From the NCBI GenBank assembly GCA_034110565.1, contig JAWUYY010000033.1, forward strand, positions 15,754 through 79,753: a stretch of 64,000 nt of DNA, in the 5' to 3' direction. Source of the DNA: Bermanella sp034110565 (GTDB lineage Bacteria > Pseudomonadota > Gammaproteobacteria > Pseudomonadales > Oceanobacteraceae). The notes below the pieces were generated by a model. The model had not been told where the DNA came from and did no database searches. It saw only the letters and a program-made list of their open reading frames with translations. A program made the position numbers and the translations under genes. This document shows, in pieces, positions 15,834-24,096 of the stretch (position 1 is its first letter; every line of letters begins with the position of its first letter).

Positions 15834-16727
15834 TCAAAGGTATCTTGCCAATAGGTCGTTAACGGCTAATGCAAACTCAGCCCCAGAATCTTCTTGTAAA
15901 AAGTGTCCACCTTTTAAAGTTTGATGAGGCATATTTTTACAACCAGGTACGCGCTTTTGAAACTCTTTGTCGAAGCCGCGCATAATTGGGTCACCATTAC
16001 TAAAGAGCGTTAAAAAAGGTTTGTCCCACTTTTCAAGTATATGCCATGCATCACGGTTAGATTGAGATGCAGGATCGTCAGGTGTGGTCGGCACCATGCG
16101 AGGAAACGCACGGGTACCGGCTTTATATTTTGACGATGGAAAAGGTGCATCGTAGGCACGACGCTCGCCCTTGCTGAAATTTTTAAACGAACCTGCTTCA
16201 ACAATACGAGCAATAGGGAACCAAGGGCTGTAACGTGCAAACCCTCGCCAGATTTTAAAAACAGTGGGCACCTTGCCAGCATCCCCTGTTGGCAACATGC
16301 CGTTACCGATTGCGATGGCGCTAAAGCGGCTGTCATTTTCGGCGGCTAAGCGCAGGCCGATAAGTGAGCCCCAGTCTTGGCAAACTAAAGTGATATCATT
16401 TAGATGTAATTGATCAATAAAGCTTTGCATCCAATCCATGTGCTTTTTATAGGAGTAGTCTGAAATATCTGTCGGCTTATCGGATTTACCAAATCCAATT
16501 AAGTCTGGCGCAATCACGCGATGGCCGGCGGCTACACATATTGGAATCATGTGTCGATACAAGTATGACCAACTAGGCTCACCGTGCATCATTAGAATAA
16601 TTTTGCCATCTTTTGGGCCTTCATCTACGTAATGCATACGCATGCCGTCTACTTCAATGAAGTTGGGCTTAAAAGCATAGTTAGGTAGGTTCTTAAAGCG
16701 AGCTTCAGGTGTGCGAATCGATTTCAT
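15834..16727 (-). CDS. Haloalkane dehalogenase (HLD-I, DhlA-like)
   Basis: A 297-residue alpha/beta hydrolase that should cleave carbon-halogen bonds of haloalkanes with water to an alcohol and halide. The oxyanion motif HGEPSWSYLYR is at 48-58. The nucleophile is Asp118 followed by Trp119 (CQDWGS), which with a cap-domain Trp (KIWRGFARYSPW region) would bind the halide. The acid is the Asp in SNGDPIMRG, the position used by subfamily I (DhlA), and the base is the His in GGHFLQED. Cap segments YDAPFPSSKYKAG and RAFPRMVP match DhlA-like enzymes. The TetR gene upstream ends 26 bases before it on the same strand, so they form a probable operon. The natural substrate is unknown; epoxide hydrolase is less likely because of the halide-binding Trp. 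Confidence 0.85.
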   Translation of the reverse strand: MKSIRTPEARFKNLPNYAFKPNFIEVDGMRMHYVDEGPKDGKIILMMHGEPSWSYLYRHMIPICVAAGHRVIAPDLIGFGKSDKPTDISDYSYKKHMDWMQSFIDQLHLNDITLVCQDWGSLIGLRLAAENDSRFSAIAIGNGMLPTGDAGKVPTVFKIWRGFARYSPWFPIARIVEAGSFKNFSKGERRAYDAPFPSSKYKAGTRAFPRMVPTTPDDPASQSNRDAWHILEKWDKPFLTLFSNGDPIMRGFDKEFQKRVPGCKNMPHQTLKGGHFLQEDSGAEFALAVNDLLARYL

Positions 16728-16753
16728 ATTATTTTTTTACTCTTCGATTTATA

Positions 16754-17368
16754 TTAAATAGATGACTTTAACTGTTGAATAAAAGCATCCACAGTGGGAA
16801 TAAGTGTGCGGGTATCTTTAACATGCTTTGCGGTCACTAATAAGCCCGTCATAAAAACATGTATTTGTAATAGCTGCTGTTTGATGTGTGCGGCGTTAGC
16901 CTCTTGTTTATTTAGTAGTACTTTCTTCAAGGCGTTATTAATATAGCGATTGGCTTTATTAATCTCGCGATGAACGGGCGAATCACCTTGGCCAAGTTCG
17001 TTGGAGGTGTTAACTAATAAACAGGCTTGATGGGCGACGGCTGTGGGTAACTGATGCACGCTAGACGTTAAGAAATAATGAATGCGAACAAAGCCTGAAT
17101 CGACTGTTTGTTTATTTAAAAATGCAGGCTCGTCGGCCAGCAAAATATTGTCTACACGGGGTTTAATAATCTGTTTGAAGTAATGTTTTATGGTTGCTGC
17201 GAATAAGTCCTCTTTCCCGCCAAATTCATTATAGAGTGTCCCTGTCGTTAAGTTAGCGGCTTTAGCCACATCTCTTACGGAAGTACCTTGGAAACCTTGG
17301 CGCCAAAATAAACTAATAGATTGATCAAGTAGGCTATTGATGTCGAATGTCTTGGGTCTGCCTATCAT
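16754..17368 (-). CDS. TetR-family transcriptional regulator
   Basis: A 204-residue one-component regulator. The N-terminal helix-turn-helix (SVRDVAKAANLTTGTLYNEF, residues 30-50) followed by GGKEDLFAATIKHYF is typical of TetR proteins; the C-terminal ligand domain is variable. It lies immediately upstream of the haloalkane dehalogenase gene on the same strand and likely controls that gene and itself. The ligand could be a halogenated substrate, but this is inference. A 10-bp palindrome 36 bases upstream of its start is a candidate operator. Confidence 0.92.
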   Translation of the reverse strand: MIGRPKTFDINSLLDQSISLFWRQGFQGTSVRDVAKAANLTTGTLYNEFGGKEDLFAATIKHYFKQIIKPRVDNILLADEPAFLNKQTVDSGFVRIHYFLTSSVHQLPTAVAHQACLLVNTSNELGQGDSPVHREINKANRYINNALKKVLLNKQEANAAHIKQQLLQIHVFMTGLLVTAKHVKDTRTLIPTVDAFIQQLKSSI

Positions 17369-17712
17369 GGGAAATTAAGCTCGGGTATCTATTTATAATC
17401 AGTGTTATATAACGGTTGTTTTAAAAGTGCAATAAATGACTGAGGCACAATGGATTGAGGGATGGCAAAAAATTCTGGTTAAAGAGCGCCATAAGAAAAT
17501 GTGTGGCTTTAATTGTCATTAATATATGAACGAATATTTCTTTAGATAGATCTCATTTAAATCAAACAGTTAGCTTGATTGGATTGTTTATTTTGACAGC
17601 GCGTACCAAGTGTATGGCATGAGAGGTCAATATCAGCATATTGGTGCTGGATATAGTGGATTGCTTATCCAATTTAGTTGGGTAAGTCATCCTCTATTAA
17701 GGAAGTACCAAT
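17369..17712. other. Intergenic region between tetR and the secreted hydrolase
   Basis: About 340 bases separate the divergent genes. It contains a palindrome GTTATATAAC (17404-17413) near the tetR start and a TTGACA at about 17593 with only a weak -10 partner. The remaining sequence is AT-rich without ORFs or repeats that I can recognise. Confidence 0.5.
17404..17413. promoter_or_regulatory. Candidate TetR operator palindrome
   Basis: GTTATATAAC is a perfect 10-bp palindrome centred 40 bases upstream of the tetR start codon, a position where autoregulatory operators lie. It is short, so chance is possible. Confidence 0.3.
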
Positions 17713-18741
17713 ATGATAAAAATAAAAACAATGCCCCCTGTATCCCTGTTTATAAAAACACTCCTCCTTGTGCTGCTGACATCCAGTTACGCTTATGCGG
17801 ATACATCCGTCAATGTTGATCGAGTGAGGTGGAAAAAAGGATTGTTTAACTGGACAGACCACGATCAATATCCGCAGTGGAAGCAAGAAGGTATCTGGAC
17901 GGAAAACCGTAAAAAAACCTATGTGTCTAAATATATTACACCCAGTAAAGGCAACACAAAAACAATGGTCATGTTGATTGCAGGTCAACAAGGCTCGTCA
18001 GGTAGCTCCGGTGGCTCGAACTGTTTGACAGGACAAAATCAAAGCTGGGACTCAGGCTGGGGGAAAGGTGATAAAACGAAATCGACCAATATTAAAAGCC
18101 TGTCTTTGTCAGATAGATTAATAAACTCTGGTCACATAAACCCTTATGAAACTTTTTTCTCAATAGTATTGAATTCCAATTTCAATTGGGAAGCTACCTC
18201 AAACGCCAAAGATAAAGCAGAAGAAGCCTTCACCGATTGGTTGTTAACCCATGGTGAGAGCCAAAATGTAGAACGCATTATTTTATTGGGCTCGAGTCGT
18301 GGTGGCGCTTTGGCCATGAGAATGTCAAAAAATATTAAGCAACGGTCAGGCTGGAATAATGTACCTGTTTATGTGGGTTTATTGGATGCAGTGCCTAATG
18401 AAGGGCAAGACGAATTAAAAACACAGGGGCAGCCAAGTTGTACCAACCCATTAAATGGGGGTTATTACTCTCGCAAAGCTAACTTAAACAGTTTCTTTGG
18501 TTCATTAAATAAGCCTGATATTTTTCATATTATCACGGGCGCACCTGTCATTGGTTTTATTGATGCCGTACATAGCTTTTGTGCAGACGAGTCATCTTGG
18601 TATCAGCAAACTTGGGCTAATCTAGAACATAAAGAAATTGGGCGCTGTAATACTAGTGAAGGCGGCGCTTATGAAACAGCGAAAATGAACGCCGGTATTG
18701 TGCCGCTGTATAACTGGGTGATTGAAAAACTGTATGAATAA
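17713..18741 (+). CDS. Secreted alpha/beta-hydrolase-like protein of unknown substrate
   Basis: A 342-residue exported protein. Residues 1-30 form a signal peptide (hydrophobic core FIKTLLLVLLTSSYAYA, cleavage after YAYA). The mature part has a Gly/Ser-rich surface segment near 95-105 and a nucleophile elbow GSSRGG near residue 194, which suggests a serine hydrolase (GxSxG). Possible acid residues follow in LLDAVPNEGQ. Four or more cysteines (NCLTG, SCTNP, FCADE, RCNTS) could make disulfides in the periplasm or outside. I do not recognise the specific family, and the substrate cannot be inferred. It stands alone and ends at a strong hairpin terminator. Confidence 0.7.
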   Translation: MIKIKTMPPVSLFIKTLLLVLLTSSYAYADTSVNVDRVRWKKGLFNWTDHDQYPQWKQEGIWTENRKKTYVSKYITPSKGNTKTMVMLIAGQQGSSGSSGGSNCLTGQNQSWDSGWGKGDKTKSTNIKSLSLSDRLINSGHINPYETFFSIVLNSNFNWEATSNAKDKAEEAFTDWLLTHGESQNVERIILLGSSRGGALAMRMSKNIKQRSGWNNVPVYVGLLDAVPNEGQDELKTQGQPSCTNPLNGGYYSRKANLNSFFGSLNKPDIFHIITGAPVIGFIDAVHSFCADESSWYQQTWANLEHKEIGRCNTSEGGAYETAKMNAGIVPLYNWVIEKLYE

Positions 18742-18769
18742 TTAAAGGCTTTAATTTAGCGTGATGAGA

Positions 18770-18816
18770 TTGATGCGATACAAGTATTATCCGTCCTTGT
18801 GTCGCATCAATTTTTA
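18770..18816 (+). terminator. Terminator after the secreted hydrolase
   Basis: A 15-bp stem (TTGATGCGATACAAG with CTTGTGTCGCATCAA, one G:T wobble) with an 11-base loop and a T5 tail. The end lies within 20 bases of the convergent gene. Confidence 0.85.
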
Positions 18817-18826
18817 TTAATAAAAG

Positions 18827-19582
18827 CTAGTCCACATGAGCAATGTAAGCAGAGTTGGAGGACTGCTCTCCTGTGTAGGGATTATCAAAATACACCATGT
18901 GGGTTTCGACCTGTGGGAAAACGGTTTTTAACACATTTACGAAGGTTTCATCAGGCGCTTCGTCAGACCATAAACCAAATACACCGCCACTGTGAATTTT
19001 CGCTTTCATGGCGTTTAAACTGTCGGTGGTATAAAAACGGCTGTTTTCTGGGTTGAGCCAATAGCTGGGTGTATGGTCAATATCCAACAATACGGCATGT
19101 ACTTTGTCGTTGCCTGCACTGCCATCAAAGTTGGTGTTATCGGCGGTGGCAAATTCAAAGAAATCACCTAGAGCATAACGACAGCGAGGATCATTTGTTA
19201 ACTCATCACCTAATGGGACTAAACCTTGTTCGTGCCAACGAATGACGGGCTCCATGACATCCACGACACATAAGCTTTTCACATTTGGAAAATCCAGCGC
19301 GGCTTTTGCGGTGTAACCTAAACCGAGTCCGCCGACCACTACATCTATGTCTTTTCCTGTGAATTTAGCGAGGCCTAATTTGGATAGCTCTACTTCCGCT
19401 TCGACAAATAAACTGGACATTAAAAACTCGTCGTTCATTTTCACTTCATAAAGGACTTTATGATTTAAACGAGGTTCAGAGCGTTTGCGTAAGCTAATAG
19501 CACCCCGAGGAGTGACTTGATAGTCGATTTCTTCAAATACAAAGGTCATGCTGGAGGGCCTATTAGAGTGCAGGGTTATCAT
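18827..19582 (-). CDS. Spermidine-synthase-like (aminopropyltransferase fold) protein
   Basis: A 251-residue Rossmann-fold protein related to polyamine aminopropyltransferases. The nucleotide-binding loop VVVGGLGLGYTAKAAL lies near 82-97, followed by the acidic strand end SLCVVDVMEPVIRWH, and a later DKVHAVLLDIDHTP segment matches the catalytic region of this fold. The N-terminal strand domain is short compared with SpeE, so it may be a methyltransferase-like relative rather than a true spermidine synthase. The start may be ATG 19549 (MTFVFEEIDYQ) instead of 19582; neither has a good ribosome binding site. It is convergent with the secreted hydrolase gene, and the Nudix gene is divergent. Confidence 0.75.
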   Translation of the reverse strand: MITLHSNRPSSMTFVFEEIDYQVTPRGAISLRKRSEPRLNHKVLYEVKMNDEFLMSSLFVEAEVELSKLGLAKFTGKDIDVVVGGLGLGYTAKAALDFPNVKSLCVVDVMEPVIRWHEQGLVPLGDELTNDPRCRYALGDFFEFATADNTNFDGSAGNDKVHAVLLDIDHTPSYWLNPENSRFYTTDSLNAMKAKIHSGGVFGLWSDEAPDETFVNVLKTVFPQVETHMVYFDNPYTGEQSSNSAYIAHVD

Positions 19583-19690
19583 ACGGATAAAGCCGATTTC
19601 AGGCGAGGGTGGAGAAGCTTTATTTTAGTCAACGTTGTGTCATATTTTATGGTTAACTTATAGGCTTTAGTGCTAAGTGAATGAAGAGTA

Positions 19691-20227
19691 ATGAAATATT
19701 TAATAGCGTGCCTGGTATTAACGGGATTGATGGCGTGCTCAAATAATAAGATCACCGCAGCAGGTGTCATTGCCTACACTGAGCAAGACGGCCAGCCGTA
19801 TATCTTGCTGGCAGATCATACAGGGTTAGGGGCTTACCGAGGTTACGCTGCATTTGGTGGGGGCCTAGAAGAAGGTGAAACCTTGGAGCAGGGCGCGCTT
19901 AGGGAGTTTCATGAAGAGACGGCGTGTCATTTCTTAGGTCAAATTCAATCGGTTTCTAAAGAGTATGTTCGCAATCACAATTATGTAAGTTTTGTGGTGC
20001 GCGTTCCATTTATCTCCAGCGAGCAACTCAACCAAGGGTCTCAAGCTGACGAGTGTGCCGGATCTGTTTACTCAGAGCGGGCTAATTGGATTTGGGTGGA
20101 ACAAGGGGCGCTGCTAGAGCAGTTACAAACAGGGGATGGTTTTAAGAACGATCAAGTGGATTTAAAACTTTGGGATAAATCCACTGTTATTATTAAACAA
20201 GCCGCGCAACAAGGTTTACTACCTTAA
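19691..20227 (+). CDS. Nudix hydrolase with a lipoprotein signal
   Basis: A 178-residue protein with two clear parts. Residues 1-16 are a lipoprotein signal, MKYLIACLVLTGLMAC, with the lipobox LMAC and lipidation at Cys16. Residues 20-150 are a Nudix domain; the box at 57-79 reads G-x5-E-x7-REFHEETAC, which keeps the catalytic RE and EE residues and replaces the usual glycine near the end with Ala. Nudix enzymes cleave nucleoside diphosphates linked to another moiety and are normally cytosolic, so lipid anchoring is unusual. Ser17-Asn18 after the Cys do not signal inner-membrane retention, so the outer membrane is possible. A later in-frame start would remove the signal; I see none with a better ribosome binding site. 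Confidence 0.75.
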   Translation: MKYLIACLVLTGLMACSNNKITAAGVIAYTEQDGQPYILLADHTGLGAYRGYAAFGGGLEEGETLEQGALREFHEETACHFLGQIQSVSKEYVRNHNYVSFVVRVPFISSEQLNQGSQADECAGSVYSERANWIWVEQGALLEQLQTGDGFKNDQVDLKLWDKSTVIIKQAAQQGLLP

Positions 20228-20239
20228 TATGCTTAGGGG

Positions 20240-21019
20240 TTAAAGCTCGACCTTTCCTTGTGCCATCACTTCACCTAGTTGCCATAGACGCCATTCGCCG
20301 GGCTCAAAAATGTGCCAGGCTTCATCTGTAGTGAGCGGCTCGGTAGCAATGATACTGACCACATCATTGGGTGTGGTTTCGCCGGCAAAATCCACAGTGA
20401 CATCCGCGTCTTTTAATTGAGCGGCACCAAAGGGGGCGCGGCGAGTAATGCAGGCAAGCTTGGTACTGCAAAAACTAAACAGCCAATCTCCATTGCTTAA
20501 TAAGCAATTAAACACACCTTGGGTGGCGTATCCTTGGGCCAGTGCGGTGAGTGTCTCACTTAATTGATTGAGCATGGCATCACGGGGGAGATTCTGACGA
20601 ACTTGATTCATTAGATCGCAAAAAATACTTTCGCTGTCGGTTTCTCCAATGGGTTCGTACATACCTACAGGGCGTACAAAGTTTTCAACTTGGCCATTAT
20701 GGGCGAACACCCAGTTTTGTCCCCATAGTTCCCGTACAAATGGGTGAGTATTAGCTAAGCAAATATTGCCCACGTTCGCTTGGCGAATATGGCAGATAGC
20801 GGTCTTACTTTTGATGGGCAGTGTTTGCACAAAATTAGCCACCTCAGAGGCCGAGCTTGCGGCTGAATCATGAAACGTGCGTATGCCTTTGCCTTCAAAA
20901 AATGCCACGCCCCAACCATCTGCATGGGGGCCCGTGTTACCGCCCCGTTGAGTTAAGCCGGTAAAGCTAAAACATAGGTCGGTGGGTGTGTTGGCACTCA
21001 TGCCCAAAAGTTCACACAT
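20240..21019 (-). CDS. Class II glutamine amidotransferase (YafJ-like)
   Basis: A 259-residue N-terminal-nucleophile amidotransferase. Cys2 (MCELLGMSAN) becomes the nucleophile after Met removal. Further glutaminase landmarks are RGGNTGPHADGWGVAF near 25-40, AICHIRQAN near 75, and THPFVRELWGQNWVFAHNGQ near 90-110. It consists only of the glutaminase domain, like E. coli YafJ, so the acceptor of the released ammonia, if any, is unknown. It lies 36 bases beyond the dipeptidase gene on the same strand and may share its transcript. Confidence 0.9.
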   Translation of the reverse strand: MCELLGMSANTPTDLCFSFTGLTQRGGNTGPHADGWGVAFFEGKGIRTFHDSAASSASEVANFVQTLPIKSKTAICHIRQANVGNICLANTHPFVRELWGQNWVFAHNGQVENFVRPVGMYEPIGETDSESIFCDLMNQVRQNLPRDAMLNQLSETLTALAQGYATQGVFNCLLSNGDWLFSFCSTKLACITRRAPFGAAQLKDADVTVDFAGETTPNDVVSIIATEPLTTDEAWHIFEPGEWRLWQLGEVMAQGKVEL

Positions 21020-21055
21020 GGTTCTTCGCTAGTTAATTCAAAAGTTAAGGCTAGT

Positions 21056-22216
21056 TTACTGTAAGTTTGCTCTGAGTACTCGCAGCATGTTTTCTCCCAT
21101 GACTTTTTTGATTTCGGTTTTAGTGAAGCTTTGCGTGAGCATTTCATGGGTAAGGGCAGCCAGTTCAGAGGTATCAAATTGTGCGGCGATGGAGCCGTCG
21201 TAATCAGAACCTAAAGATACATGGTCCACCCCTAGTAAATTGATGGCTGCACGTACGGTTTTAACGACCCCTTTTGGGGTATCGTCACAGGTCACATCGC
21301 TCCAGTACCCTATGCCGATAACGCCACCGTTTTTTGCGATGACTTGCATCAGGCTGTCTGGAATATTGCGCTTGGTTTGGCAGTGGCTGTGAATCCCTGT
21401 ATGGCTTAATACTATGGGTTTGTTCACCATGGCCAGCACGTCTTTAACCACTTGATGAGAAGAGTGGGCAACATCGATAATCATGTGCTTTGCAATCGCA
21501 CGTTTGATTACTTGTTTACCGAAAGTCGTCAGTCCCGCATGGGTTTTCCCATGTAAAGATCCGCCCAATTCATTGTCGAAAAAATGCTGTAAGCCAATTA
21601 AGCGGTAACCTGCTTTGTAGAGTTTATCGAGGTTATCCAGTTTTCCCTCTAAAGGGTGTGCGCCTTCCATGCCCATGATGGCGCCGGTGATTTTGATGTC
21701 TTTATTTCTAAGTATGAAAATTTCATCTAAATCTTTTTTGGATTTGATAATACGAATTTGCCCAGGTGCTTTTAGCTCTAAGTCGTGCAATCGCTTTACT
21801 TGATATAAGGCTCTCTCAAATACGCTATTCCACGTTTTCAGTGGCCAGGTTTGGGCCATAATTAGAGGGGTAATATTATCGGCAGCTTCTTTCGAGTTAG
21901 ATTCGTAATTCTGACTTCTCGGGCTTTTGGTGACAGCGGTGAAAACTTGCAGCGCAACATTGCCTTTTACTAGGCGTGGGAAGTCCACATGACCGTAATC
22001 CTCTTGTGTAAGTAGATCGCGGTCCCACAATAATGAATCGGTATGCCAGTCGCCGATGACTAGCGCATCATGTAGAGCCTGCGCCGTGTGGGAGACAGGC
22101 CAAGGTGAATGAGGTTTGATGGTATTCAGGGATTGCTCAACACAAGGAGGGGCAATCCATAAAAACGCGGCGACCAGTAAAAAAAGGCCAATAATTGAGC
22201 TGATTATTATTTTCAC
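21056..22216 (-). CDS. Membrane dipeptidase, peptidase family M19
   Basis: A 386-residue zinc dipeptidase of the renal dipeptidase family, cleaving dipeptides including some with D-residues. The N-terminal hydrophobic stretch (residues 1-24) anchors or exports it to the periplasm. The metal ligands are in HTDSLLWDRDLL (HxD near 60), GMEGAHPLEG, DVAHSSHQ and LSHTGIHSHC; LGSDYDG near 340 closes the site. The order is as in characterised M19 enzymes. It is the first of two minus-strand genes with the amidotransferase. A role in peptide or peptidoglycan fragment recycling is inferred. Confidence 0.9.
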   Translation of the reverse strand: MKIIISSIIGLFLLVAAFLWIAPPCVEQSLNTIKPHSPWPVSHTAQALHDALVIGDWHTDSLLWDRDLLTQEDYGHVDFPRLVKGNVALQVFTAVTKSPRSQNYESNSKEAADNITPLIMAQTWPLKTWNSVFERALYQVKRLHDLELKAPGQIRIIKSKKDLDEIFILRNKDIKITGAIMGMEGAHPLEGKLDNLDKLYKAGYRLIGLQHFFDNELGGSLHGKTHAGLTTFGKQVIKRAIAKHMIIDVAHSSHQVVKDVLAMVNKPIVLSHTGIHSHCQTKRNIPDSLMQVIAKNGGVIGIGYWSDVTCDDTPKGVVKTVRAAINLLGVDHVSLGSDYDGSIAAQFDTSELAALTHEMLTQSFTKTEIKKVMGENMLRVLRANLQ

Positions 22217-22249
22217 TCTAGGCTCTTTTAAGTTGTTTTAGTTATGTAA

Positions 22250-22702
22250 TTAAATGAAGCGCCCTGCACTGGCCACAATAATGGTAACAATACCGATGGC
22301 TAGATTAATGCCCACCATTTTACGAATGATATTCAGTTGTGCGGCGCCTGCCGGCCAATCTTGCTGATCAACCGCTTGCTTTAAACGCTTGAACGGGGCA
22401 AAAAATACATGGCCAAAAATGGCAAACATAATATAGCCTAGCAGTAGCATGATGTGTACATGCATACCAACCAGCTTCATGCCACCATACATCGCGATCA
22501 TGTAGTGTCCGCTAAGGATTAAAATAGCAATTGTCAGTAGCACCCATTTAAAGAAGCGATCAAATACACCGCGCCAAAGAGTGAGTCGATGGGCGGGTTC
22601 CAATACAGTGGCGGCTACAGGGCGCAAGCAAACGTAAGCGAAAAACATACCGCCTACCCAAATGCACGCGGCTAAAATATGTAAGCTAATCGCAATGGCC
22701 AT
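22250..22702 (-). CDS. CopD-like small integral membrane protein
   Basis: A 150-residue protein with four hydrophobic segments. The start is ATG 22702 (MAIAISLHILAACIWVGG), chosen because AAGGAA lies upstream; a longer frame adds a charged tail that does not look native. The HxxxxxWxGG pattern in the first helix and the later histidines (GHYMIAMYG, VHIMLL) are typical of CopD-type membrane domains and suggest heme or metal binding. A function in copper transport is not shown by the context. It lies 33 bases upstream of the dipeptidase gene on the same strand. Confidence 0.7.
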   Translation of the reverse strand: MAIAISLHILAACIWVGGMFFAYVCLRPVAATVLEPAHRLTLWRGVFDRFFKWVLLTIAILILSGHYMIAMYGGMKLVGMHVHIMLLLGYIMFAIFGHVFFAPFKRLKQAVDQQDWPAGAAQLNIIRKMVGINLAIGIVTIIVASAGRFI

Positions 22703-22829
22703 GATGTTTCCTTTATACTTTATTAGTGTGTAACGAATAGTGGCGATTATTCCACGCTTGGGCAAGGTTTAAACAGAACTTCCATTGTCTGAAGTATTCT
22801 GACTAGTACGATTAACAGGAGAAGAGCGT

Positions 22830-23507
22830 ATGTTGAAGCAAATAGGGTTGGTAAGTGGGCTGGTGGTTTGCGCCAGTTTAGCTGGGTGTTTTCCGTCGGA
22901 TAGCACTCAGTTGTATACTCAAGCTCAAGGGGAGGTCGCTCTTAAAGCCGATCAATACACCATACAGTTGGGGTTTACCGAGCAAGCCAAAAGCAGCGAA
23001 GCGGCACTGGCTAACTTAAATACAAATTTGACGGCCTTTATTAAGTGGAAAAACGCATCGGGTTTTGATGTGGTGACACAAGCTGAATCGGTGCAGCCTA
23101 TGTATCATTACCCTAAAGATGGCCAGCGCCAGCTCGACGGGTATCAAGCGCAGCATAGCTTTAAAGTGAAAGGTTTGAGCTTGCAGCAATATGATTCAAC
23201 TATGAAAAAGCTGGCCAGCTTTAAACCTGAGTCCTTGTATCAAGGAGAAGTAGGAGTAAGCGAAAGCATTCGCAAACAAACCATGCAGCAAGCTTATGAA
23301 TTAGCGTATACAGGCAATAAAGAGAAGTTAAAAACCTTAACTGGGCTGGCTAAATTATGTTGGCCAAGTGTGATAGAGATTAAAGAACACACCAATTCTC
23401 ACGGCGCGCCACGGGCCATGATGATGGAGGCAAAATCTGCACCGGTCGCCAACGAACATACGATATCGGTGCGCTTAGAGATAATTTGGCAAGCCAGCGC
23501 CTGTTAA
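22830..23507 (+). CDS. SIMPL-domain (DUF541) lipoprotein
   Basis: A 225-residue lipoprotein with signal MLKQIGLVSGLVVCASLAGC, lipobox LAGC and acylated Cys20. The mature part is a SIMPL domain (BP26/OMP28 type), recognisable by the N-terminal GEVALKADQYTIQLGF strand pair and the alternating alpha/beta pattern to the end. SIMPL proteins are periplasmic or outer-membrane proteins of uncertain role. A GGAGAAGAG ribosome binding site precedes the ATG. Its stop codon overlaps by four bases the stop of the convergent AHSA1-type gene, with no terminator between. Confidence 0.85.
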   Translation: MLKQIGLVSGLVVCASLAGCFPSDSTQLYTQAQGEVALKADQYTIQLGFTEQAKSSEAALANLNTNLTAFIKWKNASGFDVVTQAESVQPMYHYPKDGQRQLDGYQAQHSFKVKGLSLQQYDSTMKKLASFKPESLYQGEVGVSESIRKQTMQQAYELAYTGNKEKLKTLTGLAKLCWPSVIEIKEHTNSHGAPRAMMMEAKSAPVANEHTISVRLEIIWQASAC

Positions 23508-23950
23508 TTGACGGCTTCAGCTAAATTTTGGAAGTAAGGAGCGGGCTCCCCAGTTTCACAAAACTGCTTAAGCTGAGTCATTAAACTGCCCCAAGTGCTG
23601 TTGCATAAGGGAAACAGGCCATAGTCGGTCTGCCAGTTCATGTGTTTAAAGTCCAGAGTGCAGGTATTGTCGTCACCTGGGGTTATCTCCCACCACAACT
23701 CGGTGCCAAGCCATTCCTCTGGGCCTCCGATGCATTGCCAAAATACTCGTTGATTAGGCAATAGGCGAGTGGCCTCCACGGTGACGTGGGTTTTACCTTC
23801 ATCAAACCAAAATGTGCAGTGCCCGCCTTCGTGGGCGGTGGTTTCGCAGGTGTCGGTCCACCAGCCCTTGATGCCGTTCGACTGAGTGATTGCATCATAG
23901 ACGATGGCTGGGCTCGCCTCGATGATCACTTGATGTAAGCTGTCTGCCAT
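23504..23950 (-). CDS. SRPBCC/AHSA1-family protein
   Basis: A 148-residue START-like protein of the activator-of-Hsp90-ATPase homologue family. Visible are the N-terminal IEASPAIVYDAIT strand-helix, the KGWWTDTCE segment and the central strands ending in WEITPGDDNTCTLDF. Such proteins bind hydrophobic ligands in a central cavity; the ligand is unknown. It is divergent from the car leader and convergent with the SIMPL gene, with their stop codons overlapping. It is a single gene with no evident partner. Confidence 0.82.
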   Translation of the reverse strand: MADSLHQVIIEASPAIVYDAITQSNGIKGWWTDTCETTAHEGGHCTFWFDEGKTHVTVEATRLLPNQRVFWQCIGGPEEWLGTELWWEITPGDDNTCTLDFKHMNWQTDYGLFPLCNSTWGSLMTQLKQFCETGEPAPYFQNLAEAVN

Positions 23951-24096
23951 GACTTACCTCATATGTTAAGTGGTCAAAAAAACCACAGGTAGCCGTTTTA
24001 TGCAAAACGCTGGCCATTTTTTGTACAGTTGATGTCGGTCTATTTACTCAGGCATTTCCTAGGGGAAAACGCATGGACTTTGTTGGCCGTCTAACG

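Noticed and set aside
22703..22765. 21-residue N-terminal extension of the CopD-like protein
   Set aside because: The extension is charged and not membrane-like. An AAGGAA ribosome binding site supports ATG 22702.
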